From positions 1 to 64,000 of the forward strand of contig CAJTVN010000005.1 in the NCBI GenBank assembly GCA_910579685.1: a DNA stretch of 64,000 nucleotides, given 5' to 3'. Below, in pieces: positions 1 to 7,995 of this stretch. The stretch is from an uncultured Lachnospiraceae bacterium (GTDB taxonomy: Bacteria; Bacillota; Clostridia; Lachnospirales; Lachnospiraceae). A model generated the notes under the pieces. The model had not been told where the DNA came from and did no database searches. It saw only the letters and a program-made list of their open reading frames with translations. A program made the position numbers and the translations under genes. Each line of letters opens with the position of its first letter. Positions within the stretch are counted from its first letter, which is position 1.

Positions 1-101
1 ATCGGGCGCACAGACCGGCGGATTCGCAGCGTGGGCCTTGCGGGCTGAAATTTTTTCATATATCAGAGAGGGAGCGCATAAACTGATAAGGGACAGGACG
101 T
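1..101. other. Window edge, no gene assigned
   Basis: The first 101 bases precede the stop codon of the first assignable gene. All three forward frames meet stops early (at about 48, 86 and 141), so this could hold the tail of a gene that begins outside the window. Nothing in the short translations is recognisable, and no hairpin with a T-run was seen. Confidence 0.4.
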
Positions 102-710
102 TCAGCAGGCATCCTGGAGCATTCGAAGGATGGAGGGCCTGAGACTGGAATTCAGACTTTCCGCTATGGGAATCAGAGCGGAAATTTTATCCTTTCGGTT
201 CTGTTTCTGATATATGGAGATGAGAAGCCGGTAAGTGGCGCTGACATCCGTGTGTGTGGAGACGGCAAATTCGAGAACGGCACAGGCCTGGTCGTAGTAT
301 TCCTTCTCATACAGGGCGGCCCCAAGGTCTTGCAGAGTTCTTGCCAGAGTAGTATACTTTTGATCGTAGAGTGTCAGAAGATTTATATTGGGGGCCCCGT
401 ACCGAAGCTTGAGATCCGTGTTGCTGATTCCCGTAAGGTTTACGATAGGGCCGCTTTCCGCCAGACCGTGCAGAGTATCGTGAAGCTCCCGGATCCTGGG
501 ATCATCGCTCATCAGATCCATGGGAAGGGCATCAAAGGGAATGTGGATGTATGCAAGATCATCCAGAGGCTTGCGGCGCGTGCTGTTTGCTGCGGCTTCC
601 TTCTCCCAGAAGGAAGCCGCAGCCTGGTTTTCCATTTTTTTGTGCTTGCGGATCTCATAGAGAAGCCACAGGCAGAAAACGATAAAACTTGCAAAAATCG
701 GGTATTTCAT
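102..710 (-). CDS. Membrane-anchored TPR-like hypothetical protein
   Basis: This is a 202-residue protein of unknown function. Residues 4-20 form one hydrophobic segment followed by a positively charged stretch (RKHKK), so it is probably a single-pass protein with its body in the cytoplasm. The second half, about residues 120-195, is helical and has the spacing of a degenerate tetratricopeptide pair (LGAALYEKEYYDQACAVLEF, then RLLISIYQKQNRKDKISAL), which suggests protein-protein contacts. An AAGG-type ribosome site lies just upstream of the start on the minus strand. It is transcribed divergently from the small membrane peptide and the VanW gene. No catalytic motif was seen. The TPR reading is an inference from pattern only. 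Confidence 0.7.
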   Translation of the reverse strand: MKYPIFASFIVFCLWLLYEIRKHKKMENQAAASFWEKEAAANSTRRKPLDDLAYIHIPFDALPMDLMSDDPRIRELHDTLHGLAESGPIVNLTGISNTDLKLRYGAPNINLLTLYDQKYTTLARTLQDLGAALYEKEYYDQACAVLEFAVSTHTDVSATYRLLISIYQKQNRKDKISALIPIAESLNSSLRPSILRMLQDAC

Positions 711-762
711 ATATAATATCCTTTCGAAGAAAGTAAAAGTTTAAAGCGCAGGGGCGATACAC

Positions 763-867
763 ATGTTTCATTTTAACAGCAATAAAAACAAGAGAATCAT
801 TTCATCTATCATTGTTCTTTTCCTTATTCTTGCCATGATCATTCCAACTTTAGCATATTTTTTGTGA
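763..867 (+). CDS. 34-residue single-span membrane peptide
   Basis: A short reading frame encodes MFHFNSNKNKR followed by a hydrophobic run (about residues 12-33) ending in ...LAYFL. A basic N-terminus followed by one membrane span is typical of real small membrane proteins, and the frame fills the gap between the divergent upstream gene and the VanW gene. The upstream GCAGGGGCG (about 748-756) can serve as a ribosome site. Its layout recalls small Firmicutes membrane peptides such as Prli42, but the sequence is not close enough to claim that identity. Function is unknown. The call rests on composition, position and ribosome site only. Confidence 0.5.
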   Translation: MFHFNSNKNKRIISSIIVLFLILAMIIPTLAYFL

Positions 868-909
868 GATGGCAATCGGAAATCGTTTTGGATGTGCGAG
901 GGGATATTT

Positions 910-2595
910 ATGAAAAAAGCTTTTTATGGAATTGCGTGCTTTTTGGCAGTATTTTTCCTGTTCTGCAGTCCTGAGGTTCAGGCGCAGACCGAAAAGGATG
1001 AAAGGATACTGGACGGAATTTTTATAGAGGACATGTCTCTGTCAGGTAAAACCGTGAAGGAAGCAAAGGACATGGTTGACAGTTACGTGGAGTCGCTCCT
1101 TACCAGAAGCATCACACTGAAAACGGTAAACGGAAATGAAGTGACGATTACACCGGCTGACGTGGGATTTTCCTGGAATAATCAGGAGATCGTGGAAGAG
1201 GCGGCCAGAGTCGGCAAAAGCGGTAACATTGTACAGCGATATAAGGCGGAGAAGGATCTTCAGGCAGAAAATAAGAAATATGAACTGGAATTTCAGGTGG
1301 ACGAGGCGCTGGTGCGCCACGTGCTTGCGGATCAGTGCTCTGTGTATAACGTGGAGGCTGAAAATGCCACGCTATCCAGAGAGGGAGAAGCCTTTGTGAT
1401 TCATGAGGGCCGGATCGGATATAAAGTGGAGGAAGACGAATCTCTGGCTCTGATTGACAGCTTCCTTACCGGCCAGTGGAACGGGGAGGATACCTCGTTA
1501 GAGCTGGTGATCGTCGTGGACGAACCGCTTGGAACCAAAGAGGAGCTGTCCAAGGTGAAGGACGTTCTCGGAACCTTTTCCACCAGCTTCCGGACTTCCG
1601 GACAGTCCAGAAGCGCCAATGTGAGAAACGGATGCGAGCTGATCAACGGAACCACGCTTTATCCGGGCGAGGAATTCTCGACCTATGAGGCGGTCGCACC
1701 GTTCTCTGCGGCAAACGGATATTATATGGCGGGCTCTTACCTGAACGGCCAGGTGGTCGACAGCATCGGCGGGGGAATCTGCCAGGTTTCCACCACGCTG
1801 TATAACGCCGTGCTGCTGTCAGAGCTTGAGGTTACGGAACGGCATAATCATTCCATGATCGTTACATATGTGGATCCTTCTGCGGATGCGGCAATTGCGG
1901 AATCATCCGGAAAGGATTTCCGGTTTATAAATAATACGGACGCACCGATCTATATTGAAGGCTACACCACGGACGATAAAAAGATCGGTTTCACGATCTA
2001 CGGCTGTGAGACCAGGGAAAGCTCCCACAGCGTGGCCTATGAAAGTGAGATTATCAGCAAGACGTATCCGGATACGGAAGTTGTCTATACCAGCGAATCC
2101 TCGCCGGTAGGTTATGTGTCGGTTCAGTCCGCACATATCGGCTATAAGGCAAATCTCTGGAAGGTGGTATATGAAAACGGCCAGGAAGTCAGCAGGGAAA
2201 TGATAAATTCCAGCGTTTACCGGATGGCGCCGAGATCGGCCACCGTGGGTGTCGCCACGGCGGATCCCAATGCCTATAATCAGATTATGGCGGCAATTGC
2301 CACCAACAACATTGACCATATTAAAAACGTTGCGGCAGCGCTTGCGGCAGGCACGCCGCCTCCGGCTCCTCCACAGGAAACAGCAGGGGATCCGGCGCAG
2401 CAGCCGGCAGGGGACGGGACGGCAAATCCTGCGGCAGGGCAGGGTGCGGATCCGGCACAGGGCACACTTCCGGCCCAGCCGGAAGCTCCGGCCCAGCCGG
2501 AAGCTCCGGCACAACCTGAAGCACCGGCACAACCCGCAGATCCGGCAGCGCCTGCCCCGGAAACGCCTCCGGTTCAGGAGGCGCCCGCACAGTAG
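910..2595 (+). CDS. VanW family exported protein
   Basis: This is a 561-residue cell-envelope protein of the VanW/YoaR type. The start at 910 is preferred over an in-frame ATG at 892 because GAGGGG lies 7 bases before it. Residues 1-26 form a signal peptide (hydrophobic core FYGIACFLAVFFLF, then a VQAQ cleavage region). Residues 30-215 resemble a peptidoglycan-binding-4 domain. The VanW domain follows at about 225-375, with the conserved NGTTLYPGEEFS and GGGICQVSTTLYNAVL signatures. The last 90 residues are rich in Pro, Ala and Gln and include tandem AQPEAP units, probably a wall-spanning tail. VanW proteins occur in glycopeptide-resistance clusters but are common in Clostridia without resistance; no van ligase genes are nearby, so no resistance role is implied. 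Confidence 0.88.
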   Translation: MKKAFYGIACFLAVFFLFCSPEVQAQTEKDERILDGIFIEDMSLSGKTVKEAKDMVDSYVESLLTRSITLKTVNGNEVTITPADVGFSWNNQEIVEEAARVGKSGNIVQRYKAEKDLQAENKKYELEFQVDEALVRHVLADQCSVYNVEAENATLSREGEAFVIHEGRIGYKVEEDESLALIDSFLTGQWNGEDTSLELVIVVDEPLGTKEELSKVKDVLGTFSTSFRTSGQSRSANVRNGCELINGTTLYPGEEFSTYEAVAPFSAANGYYMAGSYLNGQVVDSIGGGICQVSTTLYNAVLLSELEVTERHNHSMIVTYVDPSADAAIAESSGKDFRFINNTDAPIYIEGYTTDDKKIGFTIYGCETRESSHSVAYESEIISKTYPDTEVVYTSESSPVGYVSVQSAHIGYKANLWKVVYENGQEVSREMINSSVYRMAPRSATVGVATADPNAYNQIMAAIATNNIDHIKNVAAALAAGTPPPAPPQETAGDPAQQPAGDGTANPAAGQGADPAQGTLPAQPEAPAQPEAPAQPEAPAQPADPAAPAPETPPVQEAPAQ

Positions 2596-2655
2596 TGCGC
2601 AGAGGATCGGCTGCGGCACGGTTTCCGGGTTTGCTCAAAGTAAGGTGAGACATCA

Positions 2656-3762
2656 ATGAAAAAGGGAAAGTTATCGGAAAATGTGTTTAAACGTTCGGTT
2701 TTAAAATATATGGATTCACAGACAGGGGAAACCCTTCAGGGCGCAGGAACAGACTGCGCCTTTTTAAAGTGCGGCCAGATTGCGGACAACTTGCCTGCTG
2801 CGGACAACTTGTTGGCTGCGGACAGCTTGCTGGCTGTGTGTACCCAGACCCTGTCGCTTCCGATAAAAAATCCGGGCGGACTGGCCGTATATGCGGCGGC
2901 AAACAGCCTGGCTGCGGCGGGAGCGGGCGCCGCATCGGCGACGCTGTCCATTGCGCTTCCCTGGGAGGAAGACGGCGAAGCGGACAGGCCAAAGGCGCAA
3001 AGCGGGGAGAAGCGGAAAAAGGCCGGCCGGGGAGAGCTGCGTCTTCAGGAACTGATGCGGCAGATCAACGCTGCCTGCCAGCGGACGGGGATGCGGATTG
3101 CGGGAGCATATACGCAGGTTACGGATCAGGTCAGAACTCCGGTGGTCACGGTGACGGCGTTTGCAGGTCGGGAATGCGGCAAAGGGCCGCAGGCAGGCAG
3201 AAGAAGCGGGCAGAACTGTGAAGCGCCGCCCTGTGGTCTTGACATTGTCATGACAAAATGGATCGGCCTTGAGGGAACGATGATTCTTGCAGGAGAGAGG
3301 GAGAAGGAGCTTCTGACAAGATATCCCTTTTCCATTATAACGGCAGCCCAGGGCTTTGAGAAATATCTTCCGGTTCTTCCGGAGGCCGCCACCGCCCTTA
3401 AGTCTGACGTTTATGCGATGCATGCCGTCCGGGAGGGCGGCGTGTTTGGAGCTCTGTGGGAGCTTGGGGGGCGCATGGGCGTCGGACTTTCCATTGATCT
3501 GAAAAAAATACCGGTGAAGCAGGAAACCATAGAAATCTGTGAGTTTTTTGACATCAATCCCTATGAGCTGTTGTCAGGCGGAAGCCTGCTTCTGGCTGTG
3601 GAGGACGGCGTGAGCCTGGTGGAGCGGCTTGGCGAGCAGGGAATCCCTGCCTGCGTGATCGGAAAAAGCATCCGGGGAAACGACCGGGTTGTCATAAACG
3701 GAGAGGAAACCAGATTTTTGGGACCGGCGGGGCCGGACGAGATATACAAAGCAATCGAATGA
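2656..3762 (+). CDS. HypE/AIR synthase-related protein
   Basis: A 368-residue protein whose C-terminal half matches the AIR-synthase C-terminal fold seen in HypE and PurM: SIDLKKIPVKQETIEICEFF followed by the INPYELLSGGSLLLAV segment, then a regulatory-looking end. HypE dehydrates a carbamoyl-thiocarboxamide during NiFe-hydrogenase cofactor assembly, but no other hyp or hydrogenase gene is nearby and the HypE C-terminal PRIC-type cysteine motif is absent, since the protein ends YKAIE. It is therefore better called an orphan AIR-synthase-like protein. The N-terminal region contains three 18-base repeats (ADNLPA, ADNLLA, ADSLLA) that look like a low-complexity insertion. The stop is 21 bases from the start of the Lrp gene, suggesting one operon. 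Confidence 0.75.
   Translation: MKKGKLSENVFKRSVLKYMDSQTGETLQGAGTDCAFLKCGQIADNLPAADNLLAADSLLAVCTQTLSLPIKNPGGLAVYAAANSLAAAGAGAASATLSIALPWEEDGEADRPKAQSGEKRKKAGRGELRLQELMRQINAACQRTGMRIAGAYTQVTDQVRTPVVTVTAFAGRECGKGPQAGRRSGQNCEAPPCGLDIVMTKWIGLEGTMILAGEREKELLTRYPFSIITAAQGFEKYLPVLPEAATALKSDVYAMHAVREGGVFGALWELGGRMGVGLSIDLKKIPVKQETIEICEFFDINPYELLSGGSLLLAVEDGVSLVERLGEQGIPACVIGKSIRGNDRVVINGEETRFLGPAGPDEIYKAIE
2781..2834 (+). repeat. Three 18-base in-frame tandem repeats
   Basis: Units start at 2781, 2799 and 2817. Each begins TGCGGACA(A/G)CTTG and encodes a six-residue unit of the form A-D-(N/S)-L-x-A inside the HypE-like protein. The unit length is a multiple of three, so gain or loss of copies would keep the frame. 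Confidence 0.75.
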
Positions 3763-3783
3763 TTGCGGAAAGGGATACACATT

Positions 3784-4269
3784 ATGATGAGAGAACAGAT
3801 ATTATCGATTATTGAAAAGAACAGCCGGATTGACATGAAAGAGCTGGCGGTTATTCTTGGCGTGGAAGAGATCGACGTTGCCAATGAGCTGAAGAAGTTG
3901 GAGGAAGAAGGCGTGATCTGCGGCTATCACACCATGATAGACTGGGAGAAGACATCCATCGAGAAGGTTACCGCCCTGATCGAGGTGCGTATCACGCCCC
4001 AGAGAGGGAAGGGATTTGGCAATCTGGCAGAGAGGATTTATAAGTATCCGGAGGTGAACAGCGTATATTTGATTTCCGGCGGATATGATCTTCTGGTGAC
4101 TCTGGAGGGAAGATCTCTGAAAGATGTGTCGAGTTTTGTATCCGATAAGCTTTCCACTTTGGAGGGGGTTTTGAGCACAGCGACGCATTTTATTCTTAAG
4201 AAGTATAAGGATCATGGAACGATTTTGTGCAAAAAATACGAGGATACCAGGGAGAAGGTGACGCCATGA
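3784..4269 (+). CDS. Lrp/AsnC family transcriptional regulator
   Basis: A 161-residue regulator. Residues 1-60 hold the AsnC-type winged helix-turn-helix (ILSIIEKNSRIDMKELAVIL ... EEGVICGYHTMIDW), and residues 65-145 hold the RAM ligand-binding domain (VTALIEVRITPQRG, then VYLISGGYDLLVTLEG). The family binds amino acids and controls amino-acid metabolism. The start chosen is ATG 3784, behind GGAAAGGG; an in-frame TTG at 3763 directly abuts the previous stop but has no separate ribosome site. Its stop overlaps the start of the aminotransferase gene by four bases (ATGA), so the two are translationally coupled and the regulator probably senses a substrate or product of that enzyme. Confidence 0.9.
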   Translation: MMREQILSIIEKNSRIDMKELAVILGVEEIDVANELKKLEEEGVICGYHTMIDWEKTSIEKVTALIEVRITPQRGKGFGNLAERIYKYPEVNSVYLISGGYDLLVTLEGRSLKDVSSFVSDKLSTLEGVLSTATHFILKKYKDHGTILCKKYEDTREKVTP

Positions 4270-5438
4270 GAAATCCGTTATCAGACAAGGTTGTGGATAT
4301 CAAGCCATCGGGTATCCGCAAGTTTTTCGATATCGTTAGCGAGATGGAGGACGCAATTTCCCTGGGCGTTGGAGAGCCGGATTTTGACACGCCATGGCAT
4401 ATCAGGGACGAGGGTATTTACTCGCTGGAAAAGGGGAGAACCTTCTATACCTCCAATGCGGGACTGGTGGAGCTGAGAAAGGAGATTTCGCAGTACATAG
4501 ATCGGACACAGAAAATCGTTTATAATCCCTTAAGGGAAATCCTGGTCACCGTGGGGGGATCGGAGGCCATTGACCTTGCGCTGCGGGCCATGGTCAACCC
4601 GGGGGATGAGGTCCTGATTCCCCAGCCAAGCTTTGTTTCCTACGAGCCCTGCGCTATTTTGGCAGGCGCCGTGCCTGTGATTATCGAGCTGAAGGAGGAG
4701 AATGAGTTCAGGCTGACGGCGCAGGAGCTCCGCTCAGCCATTACAGACAAGACCAAGATACTGATCCTGTCATTCCCCAACAATCCCACAGGGGCTGTTA
4801 TGGAGAGGAAGGATCTGGAGGCGATTGCCGAGGTTATCCGGGAAAAGGATATTTTTGTGATTTCTGATGAGATCTATTCGGCGCTCAGCTATAAGGGAAA
4901 GCACGTTTCCATTGCAAGCCTTCCGGGAATGCAGGAGAGGACGGTTCTCATCAACGGCTTTTCCAAGGCTTATGCCATGACGGGCTGGCGGCTCGGCTAT
5001 GCCTGCGCTCCGTCGGTCATTATGGAGCAGATGATAAAGATTCATCAGTTTGCCATTATGTGCGCCCCCACCACGAGCCAGTATGCGGCTGTGGAGGCAT
5101 TGCGCAGGGGAGATGAGGATGTGGCGCTGATGTGCGAGGCCTACAACCAGAGAAGAAGATTCCTCATGCATACTTTCAGGGAGATGGGTCTGCAATGCTT
5201 TGAACCTTACGGCGCTTTTTATGTATTTCCCTGTATCAAAGAGTTCGGGATGACCAGCGACGCGTTTGCGGAAAGGCTTCTTAAGGAGGAAAAGGTGGCG
5301 GTTGTTCCGGGTACGGCTTTTGGGGACTGCGGGGAAGGGTTCCTGCGTATTTCCTATGCGTATTCCCTTGAAAATCTAAAGATCGCCATGAATAAGATTG
5401 AAAACTTTATCGAAAGACTGCGCAGGGAAAAGAAATAA
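4266..5438 (+). CDS. PLP-dependent class I/II aminotransferase
   Basis: A 390-residue fold-type I aminotransferase of the aspartate/aromatic aminotransferase group, which moves an amino group between an amino acid and a 2-oxoacid in the cytosol. Visible family marks are the PNNPTG motif at about 171-176, DEIY at 201-204 (the Asp that pairs with the pyridine nitrogen), the Schiff-base lysine in GFSKAYAMTGWRLG at K234, and the C-terminal substrate-carboxylate Arg in FLRISYA. The start overlaps the Lrp stop. Substrate cannot be set from sequence; PatA-like or aromatic aminotransferases are the nearest guess. It ends 28 bases before the stop of the convergent kinase gene. Confidence 0.9.
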   Translation: MRNPLSDKVVDIKPSGIRKFFDIVSEMEDAISLGVGEPDFDTPWHIRDEGIYSLEKGRTFYTSNAGLVELRKEISQYIDRTQKIVYNPLREILVTVGGSEAIDLALRAMVNPGDEVLIPQPSFVSYEPCAILAGAVPVIIELKEENEFRLTAQELRSAITDKTKILILSFPNNPTGAVMERKDLEAIAEVIREKDIFVISDEIYSALSYKGKHVSIASLPGMQERTVLINGFSKAYAMTGWRLGYACAPSVIMEQMIKIHQFAIMCAPTTSQYAAVEALRRGDEDVALMCEAYNQRRRFLMHTFREMGLQCFEPYGAFYVFPCIKEFGMTSDAFAERLLKEEKVAVVPGTAFGDCGEGFLRISYAYSLENLKIAMNKIENFIERLRREKK

Positions 5439-5453
5439 CAGAGTTTAAGGATA

Positions 5454-5507
5454 GAAAGGGAACTGCTTATTTGCACGGGAAAATTACCGTAAAAGTAGTT
5501 CCCTTTC
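5454..5507. terminator. Inverted repeat at convergent gene ends
   Basis: GAAAGGGAACT (5454-5464) is perfectly complementary to AGTTCCCTTTC (5497-5507), and an inner ACGG/CCGT pair can form in the loop. It lies between and across the ends of two convergent genes, so it could stop transcription from either side, though neither side has a strong T-run. Confidence 0.45.
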
Positions 5508-6792
5508 CCACGGTACTGTCTATTTCGATTCTGGCATCATGAACGATTGCGGCATGCTTTACGATGGACAGGCCAAGGCCGGTTCCGCCCACCGCCTTGG
5601 ACCGGCTTTTGTCCACCCGGTAAAAACGTTCAAAGATCCGCTCCTGTTCAGGCTCGGGGATACCGATCCCGGTATCGCTGACGGAGACCAGGACAGCCTG
5701 GGGGGTGGTATCGATGTGCACGGTTACACTGCCGCCTTCCCGGTTATATTTGATTGCGTTGTCACATAAGTTGAAAAGAATGGTTTCCAGAAGAAAGGCG
5801 ATGCCGTAAAGCGTTGTCTTTTTTCCGTTTAAATGCAGGGATATGCCGGCATTTTCGGCTGCGGGGGTGAGATTGCGGATGGTAAGAGCTGCCAGCTCAT
5901 AGAGATCCACCTCCTCCCGCTGCATATCGTCCGCACCTTCGTCAAGGTGGGAGAGACGGATAATGTCTTCCACCAGCGCAATCATCCGTCTGGATTCCGC
6001 CAAAATCTGTTTGCTGAAATGTGGCACATCTTCCCTTTTTACCATTCCCTCGGAAAGCAGCTCCGCATAGCCGGAAATACTCTGGAGGGGAGTTTTCAGC
6101 TCATGGGACACGTTGGCTGTGAATTCCCGCCGCATCTGTTCCGCTTCCGCCTCCTGGCGCCGGATTTTTTCCTGCTGACTGCCGATGCGTTCCAGAAGAG
6201 GCGTGACCTCCTCGTAGGCAGCGGCGGACTCTAGCTCGTCCAGATTAAGCGTGTTGAGAGGCCGGATAATCCACTTGGAGAGCCGGAACGCCAGAAACAG
6301 GGAAATTCCCACTGCGGCGACGGCCACAAGCAGGATTGGCTGTACCATTCCAAGCGCCAGGGACCACCAGGTGGGCTGGGAAGCCGAAAGACGCAGAACG
6401 GTACCGTCTGCAAGCCGGACGGCGCAGTAGAGCTGGCGTTCCAGTAAGGTGGTGGAATAGCGCTTGCTTTCCCCCTTTCCAAAAGCCAGGGCATCCACGA
6501 TTTCTTCCCGCTCCAGATGATTTTCCATTCCCAGGCTGCTTGCCCGGTTGTCGAACAGAATGATTCCCCTCGGATCGATCCATGTGATACGGCAGTCGTT
6601 GGTGTCAAGGCTTTCCAGATAGGAAAGTCCTCCGTTCTCCACTGCCCGGGCCGCAAGATCAGCCTGAATCTGCAGCTGCCTCATCTGAACACCGGAAAAA
6701 TAGTGATAGAGAACCCCAATAATCAATACGAGTGAGATAAAAAACACGGTAATGGCAGCTATGCAGATGGATTGAAAGATTTTTTTTGTCAT
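5467..6792 (-). CDS. phoR: PhoR-like sensor histidine kinase
   Basis: A 441-residue membrane kinase. Residues 8-28 and 150-170 are membrane spans enclosing an extracytoplasmic sensor region. A short HAMP-like linker follows, then the dimerisation domain with phospho-acceptor H230 (ANVSHELKTPLQS), and the ATPase with N box (LCDNAIKYN), G1 (DTGIGI), F box (FERFYRVDKSRS) and G2 (GGTGLGLSIVKH). The pair order and F-box sequence are typical of the PhoR/ResE group. It overlaps the upstream regulator gene by four bases, so both are cotranslated. The phosphate role is inferred from the nearby Pho-box-like repeat and Na/Pi cotransporter, not from the sensor itself. Confidence 0.88.
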   Translation of the reverse strand: MTKKIFQSICIAAITVFFISLVLIIGVLYHYFSGVQMRQLQIQADLAARAVENGGLSYLESLDTNDCRITWIDPRGIILFDNRASSLGMENHLEREEIVDALAFGKGESKRYSTTLLERQLYCAVRLADGTVLRLSASQPTWWSLALGMVQPILLVAVAAVGISLFLAFRLSKWIIRPLNTLNLDELESAAAYEEVTPLLERIGSQQEKIRRQEAEAEQMRREFTANVSHELKTPLQSISGYAELLSEGMVKREDVPHFSKQILAESRRMIALVEDIIRLSHLDEGADDMQREEVDLYELAALTIRNLTPAAENAGISLHLNGKKTTLYGIAFLLETILFNLCDNAIKYNREGGSVTVHIDTTPQAVLVSVSDTGIGIPEPEQERIFERFYRVDKSRSKAVGGTGLGLSIVKHAAIVHDARIEIDSTVGKGTTFTVIFPCK

Positions 6793-7463
6793 GCCGGTTT
6801 CTCCATTTTGTAACCTACGCCCCGCACGGTTTCAATACAGCTTCCGCAGCTTCCCAGCTTGGTCCGCAATGTCCCGATATGGACATCCACTGTCCGGCTT
6901 TCTCCAAGAAAGTCATCGCCCCAGATTCTGGCCATCAACTGTTCCCGTGTAAATACAATTCCCGGATTTTCCATAAGAAGCTTTAGAAGCTCGTATTCCT
7001 TTAAGGTCAGAGTCACACTCTCTCCGCCGGAGAGGACCGCATGCTGCTGCGGATTCAGAGTAAGACCTCCGATCTGGAGAGTCTGCGCCGTCCCGCGCAC
7101 GGCACCCCGGCGCAGCACGGCCCTGACCCGGGATACCATCTCCATCATGCCAAAGGGCTTGGCCAGATAATCATCAGCTCCCAGGTCGAGACCGATCACC
7201 TTGTCGTACTCCGTTCCTCTGGCTGTTGCCATGATGACGGGTACGCAGGAGGTCTTCGGGTGGCTGCGGATTTTGGTAAGAATCGTAATGCCGTCCTCAT
7301 CGGGCAGCATAATATCCAGCAGAACCAGCCGGGGGATCTGAGCGTCTGCGGCTTCCCAGAAGGAGGCCGCATCGGCGAATCCCCTGGCTTCGAAGCCGGA
7401 TGCCGTCAGTGTGTAGACCACTAGGTTACGGATGCTGTCATCGTCCTCGACACAATAGATCAT
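6789..7463 (-). CDS. phoP: OmpR/PhoB-family response regulator
   Basis: A 224-residue regulator. The receiver domain (1-115) has the acidic pocket EDDD at 6-9, the phospho-acceptor D50 in LVLLDIMLPDEDG and the Lys in YLAKPFG. The C-terminal winged helix (about 128-222) has the OmpR signature KEYELLKLLMENPGIVFTRE and RTVDVHIGTLRTKLG. A GGGAG ribosome site lies 8 bases before the start. A PhoP/PhoB-like assignment is supported by the direct TTTTACA repeat before the neighbouring Na/Pi cotransporter. Direct proof would need DNA-binding data. Confidence 0.88.
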   Translation of the reverse strand: MIYCVEDDDSIRNLVVYTLTASGFEARGFADAASFWEAADAQIPRLVLLDIMLPDEDGITILTKIRSHPKTSCVPVIMATARGTEYDKVIGLDLGADDYLAKPFGMMEMVSRVRAVLRRGAVRGTAQTLQIGGLTLNPQQHAVLSGGESVTLTLKEYELLKLLMENPGIVFTREQLMARIWGDDFLGESRTVDVHIGTLRTKLGSCGSCIETVRGVGYKMEKPA

Positions 7464-7551
7464 GTTATTTCTCCCTTCACAGTCATCAGCCGGATTTCAT
7501 GAATCGGTGGCCGGGTTTCTAAAAATGTGGTAATCTGATGATAATATGCCA

Positions 7552-7573
7552 GAGTCAAAATACCTTTTGACTC
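7552..7573. promoter_or_regulatory. Perfect inverted repeat upstream of the regulator
   Basis: GAGTCAAAA (7552-7560) and TTTTGACTC (7565-7573) form a perfect 9-base palindrome around TACC. It sits about 90 bases upstream of the divergent regulator gene and is not followed by a T-run, so a protein-binding site is more likely than a terminator. Its ligand is unknown. Confidence 0.4.
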
Positions 7574-7639
7574 CAACAATATGGTAACTGTATTCTCTGA
7601 AATTTAAATCGATATCTATTTAGTAAAAGGAGCCTTTGT

Positions 7640-7831
7640 ATGGAAAACCAGTACTTCAATGAATCTCTTCAAAATTTTGTCCGCGATTTCGCCTACGGTG
7701 GAGCAATCCGCCATCTTGTCGACCTGGGTTATGACACGGACCGGATCATAAAAGAGTATCACTATCCTCTCTCCCGGGATACCATAGACAAGATCGTCCG
7801 GGAGCATCTGAAGAATAAGCAGGAAACATAA
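7640..7831 (+). CDS. Small conserved-looking hypothetical protein (63 residues)
   Basis: A 63-residue acidic/aromatic protein, MENQYFNESLQNFVRDF... ending in ...VREHLKNKQET, without membrane spans. AAAAGGAG lies 7 bases before the ATG, giving a strong ribosome site. The sequence (GAIRHLVDLGYDTDRIIKEY, then LSRDTIDKIVREHL) predicts a compact helical domain that resembles a helix-turn-helix half. It lies between the divergent two-component genes and the Na/Pi cotransporter on the cotransporter strand. Function unknown; the location suggests a link to phosphate control. Confidence 0.72.
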   Translation: MENQYFNESLQNFVRDFAYGGAIRHLVDLGYDTDRIIKEYHYPLSRDTIDKIVREHLKNKQET

Positions 7832-7896
7832 AATTCAATTGCTATGGTAACATTATTTACCGTTTTCTCCAATATATTTTTGAATGGCTTTTCAAA

Positions 7897-7914
7897 TTTT
7901 ACATGAATTTTACA
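7897..7914 (+). promoter_or_regulatory. Pho-box-like direct repeat
   Basis: TTTTACA occurs at 7897-7903 and again at 7908-7914, an 11-base period matching one helical turn. PhoP/PhoB boxes are direct repeats of about 7 bases with this spacing, and the Bacillus PhoP unit is TT(A/T)ACA. The site lies about 80 bases before the Na/Pi cotransporter start. Confidence 0.55.
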
Positions 7915-7995
7915 AAACTCTGATTTCAGATTTGACGCCTCTCTGATAAGCTGAACCTGTCATCAATCATCAAATATCGGATGGAGGGTTTGGCA

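Noticed and set aside
1401..2600. Glycopeptide resistance cluster around VanW
   Set aside because: No VanA/B ligase, VanH or VanX; VanW-domain proteins are common in Clostridia without resistance.
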